Made by a program: the position numbers and the translations under genes. From Tetrapyrgos nigripes (taxonomy: Eukaryota; Basidiomycota; Agaricomycetes; Agaricales; Campanellaceae): 64,000 nucleotides of DNA. The stretch covers positions 186,001-250,000 of the forward strand of contig JAACJM010000052.1 in the NCBI GenBank assembly GCA_013368315.1. The letters run 5' to 3'. Shown here one piece after another: positions 48,100-60,218 of the stretch. Within the stretch, counting starts at the first letter, position 1; the number at the start of each line of letters is the position of its first letter. The notes beneath the pieces are model-generated. The model worked only from the letters and a program-made list of their open reading frames with translations, was not told the origin of the DNA and did no database searches.

Positions 48100-50113
48100 A
48101 TGAAAGACCATGTCAATATGTTCGGCGGGTCGCCCCTGAACCGTCTTTCCTGGCTGCGTTCATCTCCTTCTTTTCTAAACGGACTCATCGGATCCCCAAA
48201 GACGCGTTTTCTGCTCTTCAATGCAGGCCAACCTCTCCTCCTTACCAAAGCTCCCGATTTTGCGCAGAACGCCGGAACCCTTGCCTTTTTGAGCGTCAAC
48301 CAGGTCAAACCTTTCCTGGGGCAGGAACCATATTTCAATCAAGCAAAGACCCCTGGCGAATTGATCAGCAAGGAAGAGGAAACGTCCTTTACTGAAGCTG
48401 CGAGACATCGTGGCTTGCCTCTCGTCTTTCTCGGTTTGCATGAGCCCCAATCAGATCACGGACATGGCGCACTCCCTTCCTCAGAGTTTTCCTCGAAATC
48501 CACCGATGCTGCAAACGTCATAGCCAAGATTGAAGGAACACCCTACTTTTCTTTCGATGTAGCTGATTTGGAGTTGTCCGAGGAGGAGATGACCAGGATC
48601 CTCACTGAAACGGGTGCAACGAACGATGAACAGAAGCTTATCTGGTCAGATGCGAGAGCAGTCATGAGTACGATGAGTAGCTTCGAGGGTGCTGTTTATG
48701 CAGAGGCAAGGAGTATGGTGGATTGGAATTGGAGGAACAAGGTACTGTCTAATATTCTGCTTTCTTTGCCTTTGTCTGTACTCTGTCTAAACGTATAACT
48801 TGATCTAGTTCTGTCCAGGTTGCGGCTCGCCCCAATACTCGCTCTGGGGAGGCTGGAAGATAACTTGCTCATCCTTGCTACCCTGGGCAGACAATTCTAA
48901 TCGCAAACGCCCTTGTCCTTCCGGGTATGTCTATGCCGTTTCCGGTTTTCCGAAACTTTACTTACTCATCTTCTACTTGCTGCATCACATGTTCGTCCAT
49001 CTTTTCTGATACCATTTATTCCGTCCGCCTTCCCGTAACTCTTCCGATTTCTCCCTATACCGCTTTTCAATCGTGACGGAATGGATTTTCTTCGCGTCTC
49101 GCTCACTTTTATACGTTTCTGGATGTCCTTTAATCAACTGATCGATACCCTGCCTGATGTGGTCGGAATTTTTACACTTTGCCTCACCCTCTTGTCCACT
49201 ATTCCGGGTCAAATTTTGCTAACTCACACACACTTGAGAACATTTCTCTCAAAACAGCAAAGGTCTTCAGAACTACGCCCACCCCAGAACGGATGGCGTT
49301 GTCATCATGTGTACAGTCGACAGAAGTGGGGATAAGATCCTGCTAGGGAGGAGCGTACGTGTATATATGCCTTTGCTTAATTCTCCAGCTTCTGTCAGCT
49401 AACATATCTCTGTATTTCATTTCTTTCACTCCTCCGTTCATCCTTTCAATCGTCTCCAGCGCAAATTCCCCTTCAAATTCTTCTCTGCCCTCGCTGGCTT
49501 CATAGAACCAGGCGAAACATTTGAAGACGCCGTCAGCCGCGAACTCTGGGAAGAAGCCGGTATCCAAATCTACCCCAACTCCGTCGTCTATCATTCGGGT
49601 CAACCATGGCCCTATCCTGCGAATCTAATGTGTGGATTCTACGCACGAGCAGACGAGCGGAAAGAAGTCCGAGTCGATCTGGATAACGAGTTGGTTGAAG
49701 CCAAGTGGTATACTCGGGAAGATGTTCTAGAGATTCTGAATTGGGGAAAGGAAGGTGAGGGCACGAAGATTGAGTGGAAAAAGGTTTCGGAGGCGGAGAA
49801 GAAGGCGGAGGATGAACAGCAGAAGGTGATGGCGCAAGCTCGGGCACGGGCTCAGGCGCAGGGACAGGGAGAAGGGAAGAAGGAAGGAGAGATTTTGAGT
49901 GTGTGGACGGAGAATAAGGATCATCAGGATGTTGTTGAGGATAAGGAGAAGGGGAAGGAGAAGGGGAAGGGGAAGGACGAACCGCCATTTAGGATTCCGC
50001 CTACGACTGCTATTGCGGGCGTTTTGATTAGAGATTGGGCGGTGGGCAAGGTCAAGTTTGAGCCTATCGAGGGTGATGGAGAGGAATTGGTCGCCAAGAT
50101 CTCCAACCTGTGA
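48100..50113 (+). CDS. NPY1: NADH pyrophosphatase (Nudix hydrolase, NPY1/NUDT12 type)
   Basis: Exons 48100-48741, 48809-48924, 49258-49354 and 49460-50113 total 1509 nt, or 502 aa. The N-terminal NUDIX-like domain runs to about residue 215. A zinc-ribbon part follows (FCPGCGSPQYSLWGGWKI, with CPSG later). The Nudix box is GFIEPGETFEDAVSRELWEEAGI, with the SQPWPYP-type motif as GQPWPYPANLM just after it. The enzyme splits NADH into NMNH and AMP. A charged insertion of about 80 residues (KKAEDEQQK, ARARAQAQGQGEG, EKGKEKGKGKDE) sits before the last strand. The chain ends SNL, close to a PTS1 signal, which fits the peroxisomal yeast enzyme. The 333-nt second intron is unusually long for this region. 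Confidence 0.92.
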
Positions 50114-50749
50114 GCGCCGATCCTGAGTTGGCGACGCTAGAGATAGCAACCCGGTTGACTTCCTTGTCTATGGCAAGGATTAGAGCCTTGTACTTTAATG
50201 ACATACAAGTATATAGTTACCATCTGGACGAAATTTTGAGAATGTACAGAAATCTAGATGCAGTTGTATGTAGCGACGTAAACTGTTTTTTCAGCTCGTG
50301 AATCAAGCTTTCAGTAAAACGTGCTGGGAGTGCAGAGGACTGTCGTAGCACAACAGGCACTGTTCCTTCTCAGGCACCGCGTTAGACCCTGGACTCCGCT
50401 CAAACAGACAGGGGGCCAAAGATTCTCACGAACCCGAAGGTGGCCTGTGGCGCGGTCAGGGTTGGCATTTGGGCCAATTCGATATGTCTGCTCCTCAGTA
50501 GAGTCGAATCTGACGCCAGCATGTATTATTGAAGGACTGATGATCCTTGACATGATCGTGTACTTATCAATCCTGGCTTGTGGCAACTTGAACGGTCGCA
50601 GAGGAGTCAGTTGTCAACGATGCTGTCGACGATACAAAATCATAACAGATAACAATACAAGACTGAGCATAGACCCAAGTACAACAAGCGTTAAGCCAGC
50701 TTTGGCTACAGTAGAGTCCAGCCTCCTGATTGCCACCCAACTGTGGCCT
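50114..50749. other. convergent intergenic region
   Basis: 636 bp between the 3' ends of NPY1 (+) and Argonaute (-). The forward open frame from 50321 overlaps the Argonaute 3' exon and has no motif. Confidence 0.4.
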
Positions 50750-53700
50750 TCACAAAAAATACATGCCCTTCAAAGCCGCGGGATTAGCCTGTTTAAAATG
50801 TTGCCTGTAATGATCGAGATGATATTCCGAATCTTGTCCATCCGATGTCACTGACATATTGTCAGAGTAAACCACCTCGGCGGAATCAAAGTGGAATTTG
50901 GCCCTGCGACAGACAAGGTCGGCGTCTGTAAGAGATGAATTGCAGCTATATGATCAGTCTTGCCAATAAAGACACTCATAGACACTCACAGTACACTGGC
51001 GCCGGAATCTTGACCGTACGAGTAGCTCGTTGATAGCTATGACAAAGGGCGTAGCTGGAGGCTTAATGAGCATCATATGGAGAAAATCAAGAGTGTACCT
51101 AGACTTACGTGAGTTCTTGCAACCTAGGAATGGTGCATCAAAGAATAGCAGTAAGGATTCCGTATCATAGTAACGAAACATACACTTACTTATTCGCATC
51201 ACCACCAAAGTTCTCATCTTCAAGGATCGTATAATGAGAGGGGATACTTGCTGCCAGAATCATGGTATCAGTAAATGCAGACGACCATGCCGGCCCAATT
51301 GAATTCGACCATTCAAGCACGCGAGACTTACTGCCTTTCAAACCTGCTTGAGAAAGCAAGTAGAAATCTCTGTAGACGGGATGAACGATGTCTGTGAAGG
51401 AAGCGAACGAATTCAAGGTCAATGTGGTGTATAATACACAATCCATTCAATGATAGACATACCTCTATCAACAACAAATCCTGAATGGCAATTGCCCGAC
51501 TTGGGGTCTGCCTGATTTGGTCGAGTCGGGTCCTCAGGGAAAAAGCGGTAGTGGTGCCTTTTCCCTACGATAATGTAAGTGACCAAGGGCATTGGTTGGT
51601 TTATCTTCTGATACATCCGTTCCAGTGTTTCTACGGTGATCACAATTCAGTGAAAAACGATGAGATAGAGGCCGAAAAGTTTGATACCTTTGATCCGACC
51701 CAACTCGTACTGTCTCACAGTTTCAAACTCGCCTTCAGAGACTCCATCTCGAAATATGACGATCCGCCTTGGAGGCGGGTTCTTTATCTCGACATAAAAG
51801 AATGATAGAAGTTTCTGCATAAATGTAACGTGTGAGACGGAAGTTCAAAGAGTCTCTTCGATGAGCATACGTACCGCCAACATTGCTGATATGTTTTCAA
51901 TAACCTCCATTCGCGATGGCTGGACGTGCATCACAGGCACGTAGCAACCTGAAGTGATGGGTGAGCAACCTAGAAGTGAGGAGCGCCAGTGAGTTCATGT
52001 ACGTACTTCCGTGTTCATCGTAAGAGCCAACAACCGAAGCTATCGACGGCTGTTTGCTTCCAGGACCTGGGTGGCTGACGTCGGCACCTGGGTTGAGAGG
52101 CAGTACAGTAAATATTCAACTTGAAGCAACGTTGAACTGGACCGCGAGACAGAGTCTACAACATACCGATAATCATGAAGGTTCCTTTTTTACCTTCCCT
52201 TTCACTTAGAGACTTCACGATTTTACTGGCCGGAATGTGGTTAATACCTCCCAGTTTGCCATTGATCCTGTGGACAGAAAACCGACGCACACATTCAATC
52301 CGAATTTTGCGGCTTGGAGGGTGGAACGCCGACTTACTTGAGGATGAGGTTGTTATGATACTGGTTACATTTTCCAGCATTGTATCCACGATATATTTTC
52401 TCTGTCCAGCGCTACAGAGAATCGGAATAGCGATTAAGTTATGGATGAGCTGGAAAAATGTTGTATTCAAACTTACCACACATTGCGTCGCCACTCCTAC
52501 AGTGACATCTCCGAATCGCTTGATGGCGTTATACAAATCAAGGGCATTCTGAGGCAGAATTGCAAGAATTAAACTTGGAGAATGGTGTCTTGCACCCAAC
52601 TCTTTGAGTTTCTGTGAAGTTAGGACCATGGTATGTTCAGTGCATCATCGGCGAAAGCGATCTTTGAGAACTGCCTACATCTTCTATGTCCGGGTTTTGG
52701 CCGTTTAATGTTTCGATATCACTTATCCTAGTGCCCTCACTTGGAACCTCTAAGAATGCTACCGTCAAATAAAATTCCATTTTGAAGTGTGATCAATAGG
52801 GATACGCACTCATTCCTCGCTCCCTCATCACTTCTATCAAGTCTGTTACGAATCTGTGCATTATATGTGACGGGTTGGTTTCGACAAAGTTGACAATCAG
52901 CATCCCCCGGACTTGTGCTGGCGTTTTAAGCCTCTTGTTCATGACATCCCATACACCTCGCTATATTTATCAAAGCATAGCGTTAAGATTACTGGCTAGA
53001 CCGGGAAAATAGAGGACTGACATATCTGGGTTGCACAACATCACATGTCGGTCGATTACTAGGTGCTCTTGGGCCATAGACAATCTGTGGGGAGTCCAGA
53101 AGTCTACCTGTCACGCGGATAGGTTGATTAGAGATTGTGATCCCTGCTGCGAGCAAGAACTCAGAAGTTTGGTGACCCATCGCGGACCATCCGGCTTGTA
53201 TCTTCTGAAGGCGATCCTGGGGATTTCTAGGCACAAAGCCAAGGACTTCTCTAATTTGGTCTGGTTGCAAACGACCCTAATAAAAGTTAGATTTGGAGGC
53301 CAAAAGGGTGCGTGGAAAATGAAAGAGAAAAACAGGAATGCACACCTTGTACACTTGGTTGATAACCTGGCAAATGTCACGGTGGACGGGGAAGAGCTCA
53401 TGATTTCCGACACGGACACCTAAGCTTGGGGATCTCATTTGCAGATTGTAGGTTCGTAAAAAATGTTCCTGACAAGAGTCGCCATGAAATCAGCAAGAGA
53501 TCAGCAAGCAATGTCGCATTGATTCACTCACGTATACAGTAATCTGTTGGCCGTTCTTGTCAAATTTCTTCTTACCGACGTCAGCGACAATTTCCTTAAT
53601 GACTCGTTCTCGTTGTCGACCACCGCCAGGAGTTCTGATGACGATTTTGGTTCCTTTTAAGAATTGGTTCAATTTCCGCAACTCCTGTGAGGCCGCTTCC

Positions 53701-54962
53701 AGTCTGTGGAGAGCCGCAGAGTCTCTGAGCCTGAGGAATGCGGTACAGATGTCTTCTAAAGACCAGTCAGGGAGTCTAGAAAGAATCAAAGACGAGTTGA
53801 GTAACCGGCCAGACTTAAGAATAGAAGGTTCTTACACAGCACCGACTGTAACGTCGACATTCAAGACAATCCTGTCCATAGCAGGACGGACAGATCTGAA
53901 GGACCTGTCAGCTAGAGAAGATTTCAGAGAAGAACAATTCCACATACTGGAAAAGACCATCCAGAAGCTTGAGAGGAGATAACCCTCTATCACTTTCTAG
54001 ATGTCAAACATTACAAGGACTGAGATTCTTCGCCGAAACCTGGGACATTCAAGTTCACGTACGGTGGGCACGGTTCCGGTCGATGAAAAAGCTTTTCCCC
54101 TTGAACAGGTGTGATCTAAAACGATATCAGAAATGGTGAAGATCCGCATGAACGCGCCATATACCCACTGTTTAGGTTGCGATTGGACGAACAGGTTAAG
54201 CATGTTCAGGCTGATCGAGTAGACTCCTTGAGCCCCCAGGTCTGAGATCCGCGCTTTACCAGCTTGGATGACCTGGTTCAGGCGGCTTTTGGATTCATTA
54301 GCATACCTTTCATTGAGAAGAAAAGCGTAATGAATATTCACTCGACGTCTACTTCGTTTACATAGCTAATTGTCACCGTGACCATTTTTTGGCGTCGGTT
54401 TCCAGTAGCTTGATCGTCTAAAGATACCACTTCCTGGAAACAATAATGAGTTTAGTGGCCATTCAAAAGTATAACCTTTTAATACCTGGAGCGTCGGAAA
54501 AGAATATTTCGTGAACGAGAATAAATTCTTCTTGCCGTCGAACGCTGCGATGGCATTGAACAAGTTTAATTGCAAATGTATGATATATGCACGGTGTAGA
54601 CAGACCTCCCGGACGGCCAAAGATGTCATGTCTGTTCTTTTGTAATCGACTCATGATCTCGATGCCTTTCGCAATCCTTAAGTCCAGCTCAGGTTTGCCA
54701 GATTTCGTTGGAAAATTCGCGGTAATGACTGCAATCATGACATCGATGACGATGATCTTACTAGAGCTTACTGAAAGACTTACCGACTGGAAGAGGGAGT
54801 ATGAGATTTCGTGATCAAGAAAAGTCAGGCTTATGTGAAGGATATCTCACCGTTGTAATGATACACCTTTTGTTTTGCGGGCCACTTTAGTTCGTAAAGA
54901 TTGACTTTTGCATTCAATTGGGTCCCAGAGTTGCCATACCGGCTGTTAATTAAGGAAGTCAT
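50750..54962 (-). CDS. Argonaute (QDE-2-type) RNA-silencing slicer
   Basis: Twenty-six exons, 2667 nt, 888 aa: 54962-54851, 54786-54784 (3 nt), 54728-54606, 54544-54486, 54433-54342, 54285-54169, 54115-54063, 53996-53948, 53904-53836, 53775-53532, 53468-53346, 53276-53022, 52960-52810, 52758-52679, 52611-52477, 52411-52338, 52267-52167, 52087-52007, 51948-51875, 51814-51688, 51630-51463, 51391-51332, 51250-51190, 51123-51109 (15 nt), 51054-50990, 50925-50750. N domain (YHYNVVITA), linker (SVRPAMDRIVLNVDV), PAZ (SLGVRVGNHELFPVHR), MID (AIKRFGDVTVGVATQCV, KCNQYHNNLILKINGKLGGIN) and PIWI follow in order. The slicer residues are present: D in GADVSHPGPG, E in SRMEVI, D in IFRDGVSEGEF, H in RRAKFHFD. 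It ends MYFL like other Argonautes. The N terminus is short. Confidence 0.95.
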
Positions 54963-55061
54963 GTTGTACAGAGTGGGTATACAGTGGTGGGGAGTCTCCC
55001 TACGACTTGGAGGGTCAAGGTCAAGTGAGGGTAGGAACTAGAGTACATCGCCGTGTTGCAT

Positions 55062-55068
55062 TATATAG
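55062..55068 (+). promoter_or_regulatory. TATA box of the F-box gene
   Basis: TATATAG lies 89 nt before the ATG at 55157, in the 194-bp gap that the F-box gene shares with the divergent Argonaute gene. Consensus and position only. Confidence 0.4.
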
Positions 55069-55156
55069 GGATGACAAATATTATCACACGGTAGTGCACT
55101 GACTGTCAGTGTCACTCAGACTTCACACCACGTCGCGTCAAGTTTCAACAACCTAC

Positions 55157-56881
55157 ATGTTGCTGCAAACGACTCTGTGTCACCGGTGCAATACAGAGCT
55201 GGCAATTGAAGACCTTCCTCCTTACCCGCCCATTACCAACGAATACCTGCGCGATCGAGGATACACTCCTTCCAAAGTCGAAATCTCCGCGATAGAAACC
55301 GCATTGCAGGAAACGCAGGGCAACCTCGACTTATACAACACCGAGATTGACAGGCTCTCGGAAATCCTGGCCACGCTGAAGAAACGGAGGGACGATCTCC
55401 AGGAGCATCGGAACCACTATGCGTTCCGTTACCGTGCCCTTAGTCAGTCTCTTCGAAAGCTACCCGTCGAGTTGTTGGTGGAGATACTCTTGTTGTGTTG
55501 CATGCCTGGGCTAAACATAGACGAGGATAAGCGGATTCGGAAAGTGCCCACACTGGTTCTTTCACAGACGTGTTCGTTCTGGCGGCGAGTGATACAAAGC
55601 ACGCCATTGCTCTGGTCGGACATATCCCTCACGCTGCCAATCAGTGAGAAATTCGTGGGTCTAGTGGATTTGTATCTTCGCAACTCCCGTTTCAGCCCCC
55701 TCACGCTCAGATTGTCGTTTGGCTTTTTCGATGAACACTCGGGAAGCCATCCTGCTCTGAAATCTCTGTTCAGTGCATATGACCGCTGGTCTGCACTTTC
55801 ATGTGACTTCGAGGAGCCCAGTGGAATCAAAGAGTTTATCAGGTCTATGCCTGATATTAGGAATACCCAGGATTATCATAGTGTCTTGCAACGCCTCGAT
55901 GTCATGTGGCAATTCGACATGTCTGAGACCATTGAGCCAATCCTCAGCTTCTTGTTTCAGTACCAACCCCGATTAGAGTCGCTCTCTATGTGGTCCTTTG
56001 ATCAATCCTTCCCCGTGCCTTCCAGCAGTCTGCAGGAGCTCACCATTCATCTACCTCTGCAAAACCTGTCATATCTTTTCAGGTGGTTGGAGGCTTTTCC
56101 CAGTCTACGAAAAGCAGAACTCAACACCCGCGAATGTAACCACGATTACCCGAGCCCACCCCAGATCAGACTGACCAAGCTCGCAGAATTCAGTTTGTGG
56201 TTCAGTGACTGGAACGTTGTCAACACCATCTGGTCCTCGCTCACTTTACCCTCCCTTTCTGCCCTTCACACGTTCAACTCAGTACCCTCATATTTGTCGG
56301 CATACCAATTACGAGGCGACTCGGACCGTCTTGACATGGTTCAGAGCCTAATACAAATGGTCAAGCGCTCTGCTTGTCCTTTGTTGGTCTTTGAACCGCA
56401 TAACATCCCATTCACTGACGGAGAGTTTACACGACTCCTCAGTCAAATTCCTACTCTCTTGGAGTTGGAGTACGCGTGCGAGAAGATTCTACTCACCGAA
56501 AAGTTCTTCCATCGTCTCACCTTGCAACCGGACAACAATGAGGGCGGTTCTAGCCAGGCTCTCCTCCCTCGCCTACAAAAACTGGCCTACCATCCCACTT
56601 CACGAAGGGATGAGGGTCTCGTTATCGAACCTCGAGCTATATACCATATGGTCCAGTCTCGGAGGTCGTCTTCCCTTACTCAAAGCCATAGGACGAGCCA
56701 GCTACAATATTTCAAATGGGAAATGAGGTTCAATTCTTCTTACAATGACAAAACTATGTGGTATGATATGTACAATGAAGTTAGACCTCTGTTGAGGAAG
56801 CTTAAAAGAGATGGGCTGGAACTTGTATTAGATGTGCATATGCATGCTATTCCAGAGTGGGATGAGGATGAGGCTTTATGA
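55157..56881 (+). CDS. F-box protein with N-terminal coiled coil and LRR-like region
   Basis: A single exon of 574 codons; the open frame extends upstream of the chosen ATG but without another ATG. A zinc-knuckle-like LCHRCNTELA opens the protein. A coiled coil follows (ALQETQGNLDLYNTEIDRLSEILATLKKRRDDL), then the F-box near residue 95 (LRKLPVELLVEILLLCC...SQTCSFWRRVIQSTPLLW). The C-terminal part has irregular leucine-rich repeats (LQELTIHLPLQNL, FPSLRKAELNTREC). Such proteins recruit substrates to SCF ubiquitin ligases through Skp1; they form large fast-evolving families in mushrooms. Having no intron is normal for this family. The substrate is unknown. Confidence 0.85.
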   Translation: MLLQTTLCHRCNTELAIEDLPPYPPITNEYLRDRGYTPSKVEISAIETALQETQGNLDLYNTEIDRLSEILATLKKRRDDLQEHRNHYAFRYRALSQSLRKLPVELLVEILLLCCMPGLNIDEDKRIRKVPTLVLSQTCSFWRRVIQSTPLLWSDISLTLPISEKFVGLVDLYLRNSRFSPLTLRLSFGFFDEHSGSHPALKSLFSAYDRWSALSCDFEEPSGIKEFIRSMPDIRNTQDYHSVLQRLDVMWQFDMSETIEPILSFLFQYQPRLESLSMWSFDQSFPVPSSSLQELTIHLPLQNLSYLFRWLEAFPSLRKAELNTRECNHDYPSPPQIRLTKLAEFSLWFSDWNVVNTIWSSLTLPSLSALHTFNSVPSYLSAYQLRGDSDRLDMVQSLIQMVKRSACPLLVFEPHNIPFTDGEFTRLLSQIPTLLELEYACEKILLTEKFFHRLTLQPDNNEGGSSQALLPRLQKLAYHPTSRRDEGLVIEPRAIYHMVQSRRSSSLTQSHRTSQLQYFKWEMRFNSSYNDKTMWYDMYNEVRPLLRKLKRDGLELVLDVHMHAIPEWDEDEAL

Positions 56882-57094
56882 GGAATACCACACAATGACA
56901 ATATTATGTGTACGATAACTTACATAAATTACATACACAGTCCAAATAGCTAGAACAACAATTTTACCTATTTACAACGTACATACCAGAAATATAGAAA
57001 ATACCAAGAAACCATCAAAACACCGAGTCAGGCAAGAAAATCGAAAGGTTGGAAGCATGTACTATAATAAACATCTGTCTTCAGTGTCCTCTGC

Positions 57095-60000
57095 TCAGGT
57101 AGCCCCAGCCCCGGCTCCATCACCACTAGCACTACTAGCACTGACTCCTTCCGTCGTACCCCCAGACGCACCACCACCACTCGCACTCGCACCACCCTCA
57201 AGCCCAAGACTCATCGCCATACTCGTATAAACATCCCCATGCTCCAACCAATCCAATGCCTGTCTAGCCCTCTCAATAACGTCTTTATCGTCTTCTGTTA
57301 TTGCAGATATGGATAGGGATGGGGTTAGAGGTAAGCCCAGGGAGAGAGATGAAGTTGATGTTGACATTGATGATAAGGGTGCATGTGCCCGTGCCCGTGC
57401 CCGTGGTGTGTATGTGTATGCGTATGAGCGTGCGTATGAGCGTGAGTAAGGGGTGAAAGATGGGTGTGAGTGTGTGCATGAGGATGTGTAACGGCTGAAC
57501 CAGAAGGCGCCGGAGACGACGACGTCGGATGTGAAAATGAATGGGAATGTGACAGAGAAAGTGGTGAATGGGTAGGATACGGATGATGTTGATGTTGATG
57601 TGAATGTAGCTGTAGCTGATGAGCCAACAAAGACGAGGAAGAGGAAAGTCCATGACTATGACTATGCCCAACACCACCCAACCCACTCGACGAATTCGAG
57701 TGTGTCAATGCTCTACCACCAAATGAATGGGTGTGTCCGTGTCCTGGTGCATGTGCATGCCCACCAGATCCATGCCAAGTTGGACTTCGACCCGCCGCAG
57801 CTAACGAAGCTCCCACTGACGACGGACTAACACTCACACCTAACGTAGGTGAGCTTGGTATAGCCATAGCCATACTACCAGTGGTACTCGTGGGACTAGA
57901 ACTCACTCCTCCCCCTCCAGTTGCACTTCCATGCCCAGCCCCAGCCGCAATCCCATGCTTCGTCGTCTTCCCACTAACCAACCCCTTCAAAGTCCCCACC
58001 AAACCCCCCTGAATCATCTCTCGCCTAAATTTATGATTATTTTTCACCAATTCGACTAGCATCCCTACTATGGGTCTACGAATTTCGGTGTTTCCTTCTG
58101 CGAGAGTTTGGCGGAGAGCAGGGAGGAGAGAAGGATAGGAGACGATAGAGGATTGTTGAGAGGGGGTACCGTTGGAGAGGTTGGCGAGGGTGCAGGACGT
58201 TTGGAGGAGGATGTCGTGGGAAGGGGTTGTGTGAGGGATAGGGTGTGTTAGGGAAGATGCTGATGGAGATGAAGGTGTAGGCGGTATTGAGGAAGATGTA
58301 GACGAAGTCGAGCCCGGTATAGCTATCGCTTTCGTCCCTGTCCCAATTGACGACCCAACTGGACTCGGCTGACTCAAAAAACCAACCAAGATGCCCAACA
58401 ACCTATCCGTCCCAACCTCCTTGAAGACCATCGCAATACCTTCTTCATTTTCTGCTAGATTCCTCAGGATATTCAACGCTTGTTCGACGATCGCTTCGTC
58501 TGAATCACCCAACAATTCGACGACACGAGCCCAGCCAAGTTGGCGCATGACATCTTTTTTAGTTTCTGTTGAAGTTTTCCGGACGAGGTTTTTGATGGCC
58601 CAGAGGGCGTTGAGTCGGAGAGAGGAGTCAGATCCAGAGATGAGCTGGACGAGACGGGGCATGAGGCCTTTGTCAAGGTAGATCTGGAAAATGATGAGAA
58701 GAGATAGATCTGGTTACTGGGAGAAGGACATACCGGTCTTAGAGGACTGAATTCACAGACAATGTTACATACAGCTCTTATAGCTGCACCAACGATTCTA
58801 CGATCCTCTGTTTCCTTCTTGAATAACTCGAAGATTTTGAGACCCAATCCAGAGTCGACAACACTGGTACGCAGAACCTCTACGCTGCGAGAGACTGCCC
58901 TGACACACTGGCAGGCACCATATTTGACTCCAACGTGTTCAGATGCCAGAGAAACCGAGATGAGAGGAAGCAAATGGAGGTCATCTGTCATGGAACGACG
59001 GATATCATTATCAAATAGAGCAATAGATGCAATAGTTGTCAAAGCAGCTTCTCGTAAAGCAGATATGGACTCTGGTTCATCTGAATCGAGGTCGGAAGGG
59101 TTGGACTGTTCCGCTGGAGGTGTGATTGACATCAACAATGTTGACAGCTTTTGTAAACACGAGCGTTCATACGCCAAACGTGAAAGCTGCGGATCGTCGG
59201 TTACAAGGTAATAGAGGATAAAACAAGCCTTGTTTTTATTTTGTGGGGTGTGGTCATCTGAGATGAAGCGGTTGATGACACTTATGATGGTACGCGCGGC
59301 GGCATCGCATTCTGCACACGAGTGAGAGGGGTCGGCTCTGAGGATGTGGGTTGCGCTAAGACAGGCGGCTAATTGGACATCGAGGTTTCTGGCTTTGCAG
59401 AGGTCGAGAATGCTAGTGAGGGTTCCTTCGTGGATAAGGACACGAGAGACGAGTGGATTGTCCTTGGCTAAAGCAGCAAGTGCGAGAAGCACCGCTTCCT
59501 GCAGTTTGATGTCCTTGGTAGGAACGAGTGCAACCAAGGTTCTAACCACCCAACCACCGTTTGCAACTGTCTCTGTGCTCTTTTCCCAACCTCGTCTCGT
59601 CTTGATTTGGGTCATCCTCTCTGCTGGAGGTATCCATTCCGTGACTGCTTTGCGATGATCGGACGAGCGAACAGAAAAGGCGACGAGTTCAGCAATGTGG
59701 ACGGTTGTTGGTTTGTCGACGAGTAAAGGAAGGAAGAGGTCGAGAGAGTCGATATGGAAGAGGTAGTCCAGAGTTGCCCGAGCTTCTTCGGAATCGGTCG
59801 GTTCTTTGCCCAGACCCCAACGTGAGGGCCCGACGGCTTCAGCTACGGACATGGCGAGTGTGCGGAGAGCCCGAGCGAAGGCTCTGAGAGCGGCGGGGTC
59901 GGCGGGGTTGGACAAGGCATAGAGAAGGGTGCGAAGGGTGTCTGCGCGGAGGAGACTGGCGAGAGCGTCGGCGTCGCCGTAGGAAATGGAAGCGATGATG

Positions 60001-60143
60001 TGAGCGGCCTCGATGCGAAGGTCGAAACGGCCGAGACAGTCGACCAAAAGGGCGACAAAACCGGGCTGAGTCGCGAGTTGTTTCTTGGCGGATGGATTGC
60101 CAATCACCCTGTTCTTCAACCGCTTCAGTTCACCGACTTGCAT
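57095..60143 (-). CDS. armadillo-repeat protein, ARMC8/GID5 (Vid28)-like
   Basis: Exon 1 is 60143-58734 (470 codons) and exon 2 starts at 58683. The start MQVGELKRLKNRVIGN fits ARMC8-type proteins. Armadillo helices run through both exons (LDVQLAACLSATHILRA, VGAAIRAVCNIVCEFSPLR, LRLNALWAIKNLV, VEQALNILRNLAENEEG). The second half has a long low-complexity insert rich in Ser, Gly and His (HSHQHQHHPYP, AHTHAHTHTHTHH). The conserved tail EDDKDVIERARQALDWLEHGD sits in a different frame. Removing a 206-nt intron 57500-57295 (weak donor GTTCAG) restores it and gives 930 aa; a frameshift is the alternative. ARMC8/GID5 is a subunit of the GID/CTLH ubiquitin ligase that degrades gluconeogenic enzymes. 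Start codons of this and the next gene are 75 bp apart. Confidence 0.78.
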
Positions 60144-60218
60144 TGCAGCGCGAGGTGGACACGTGATTCTCCTCACATCTTTAAATCCGGTCAACCGGAA
60201 GCCGGAGATGGCTTCGAC

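Noticed and set aside
49081..49335. Forward open frame inside the long NPY1 intron
   Set aside because: Its first half has no motif, and its end is the antisense-free overlap with the true exon in another frame.
50321..50854. Forward open frame of 177 codons after NPY1
   Set aside because: It overlaps the well-supported last Argonaute exon and has no recognisable domain.
57285..57686. Ile/His/Thr-rich minus-strand frame in the GID5-like gene
   Set aside because: It is an alternative frame of the CAC/CAT repeat; neither end joins the conserved armadillo coding sequence.
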